From Lachnospiraceae bacterium (GTDB lineage: Bacteria; Bacillota; Clostridia; Lachnospirales; Lachnospiraceae), in contig JAUNIX010000009.1 of assembly GCA_030523275.1 (NCBI GenBank), forward strand, positions 28,344 to 92,343: DNA of 64,000 bases. Direction: 5' to 3'. A program made the translations under genes and the position numbers. Within the stretch, counting starts at the first letter, position 1. Each line of letters opens with the position of its first letter. Positions 63,884 through 64,000 of this stretch are shown piece after piece. Under the pieces are notes generated by a model. It saw only the letters and a list, made by a program, of their open reading frames with translations. It did no database searches and had not been told where the DNA came from.

Positions 63884-64000
63884 AACTCTCCCTCCTTTTA
63901 ATATTTTATTTATATAAAATATTTATATATATTATATTTTTATATTTTGATAAAAAACACCAGTTTTCAAGACTTTTACGTTTGCTATATATTTTTATGT
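63884..64000. promoter_or_regulatory. Promoter region of the padR operon
   Basis: Very AT-rich DNA with overlapping inverted repeats (AATATTTTATTTATATAAAA and TATTTATATATATTATA). These fit an autoregulatory PadR site. No -35/-10 pair stands out clearly and no gene is seen up to the window end. Confidence 0.45.

Noticed and set aside
1..64000. CRISPR array, tRNA or rRNA genes
   Set aside because: No regularly spaced direct repeats, cloverleaf genes with CCA ends or conserved rRNA segments were recognised.

Overview
The window is low-GC DNA with Gram-positive style Shine-Dalgarno sites (AGGAGG, AAAGGAG) and genes mostly on the minus strand. It carries spoIID/spoIIQ sporulation genes, pyruvate formate-lyase with its activase, a reverse rubrerythrin with a Fur-family repressor, CIRCE-controlled htpG, an Ile T-box upstream of a long (type 2-like) isoleucyl-tRNA synthetase, CDP-glycerol-type polymer transferases and DUF5721/DUF1700 families. 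This fits an anaerobic, spore-forming Firmicute, most likely Lachnospiraceae (Clostridium cluster XIVa). The family assignment is inferred from gene content, not from a marker gene. No rRNA, tRNA, CRISPR array or complete insertion sequence was recognised.

Layout. 1-2.4 kb: edge of a surface-polymer gene, a short gene remnant, a secreted phage-lysozyme-like/FN3 protein and a composite palindromic repeat. 2.4-6.5 kb: peroxide defence (rubrerythrin, PerR-like), hemolysin III, GIY-YIG protein, spoIIQ-spoIID. 6.5-12.6 kb: glycogen phosphorylase and ileS with T-box; a second copy of the palindromic repeat sits in the ileS leader. 12.6-16.7 kb: HAD phosphatase, an ECF sigma/anti-sigma operon whose third gene is split by a 182-bp repeat, and an RluA pseudouridine synthase. 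16.7-25.9 kb: a seven-gene teichoic-acid-like polymer locus. 26.4-32.9 kb: isocitrate dehydrogenase, DUF368 undecaprenyl-phosphate translocase family, htpG, DUF5721, HtrA. 33-39.7 kb: LCP ligase, cdaA-cdaR c-di-AMP operon with two extra membrane genes, uridine phosphorylase, rhodanese-TtcA fusion. 39.8-48.3 kb: SstT transporter, an unusual split AgrC-like two-component operon with a transglutaminase lipoprotein, pflB-pflA. 48.5-62 kb: a sulfur and thiol island. 62-64 kb: padR-DUF1700-DUF4097 operon.

The most interesting region is the sulfur island. A four-gene operon (48540-52676) encodes a GshA-type glutamate-cysteine ligase without a GshB domain, a class II glutamine amidotransferase-like hydrolase with Cys2, a second unrelated GCS2-family ligase and a papain/C39-like cysteine peptidase. 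Its promoter carries the same 17-bp partly palindromic operator found in the promoters of cysK-metY-cymR and of the metB-lysR-malY-aminotransferase operon. Two gamma-glutamyl ligases, a gamma-glutamyl hydrolase fold and a cysteine peptidase co-regulated with cysteine synthesis suggest an undescribed gamma-glutamyl thiol or protection/deprotection pathway. This is inference.

Two repeat families deserve attention. Family A (2192-2377, 12217-12355) has a 30-bp core conserved at 29/30 positions, while its outer and inner inverted repeats differ between copies but stay self-complementary. Family B (13929-14110, 26243-26424, end fragment 52770-52790) is 182 bp, rich in nested hairpins, and interrupts a gene.
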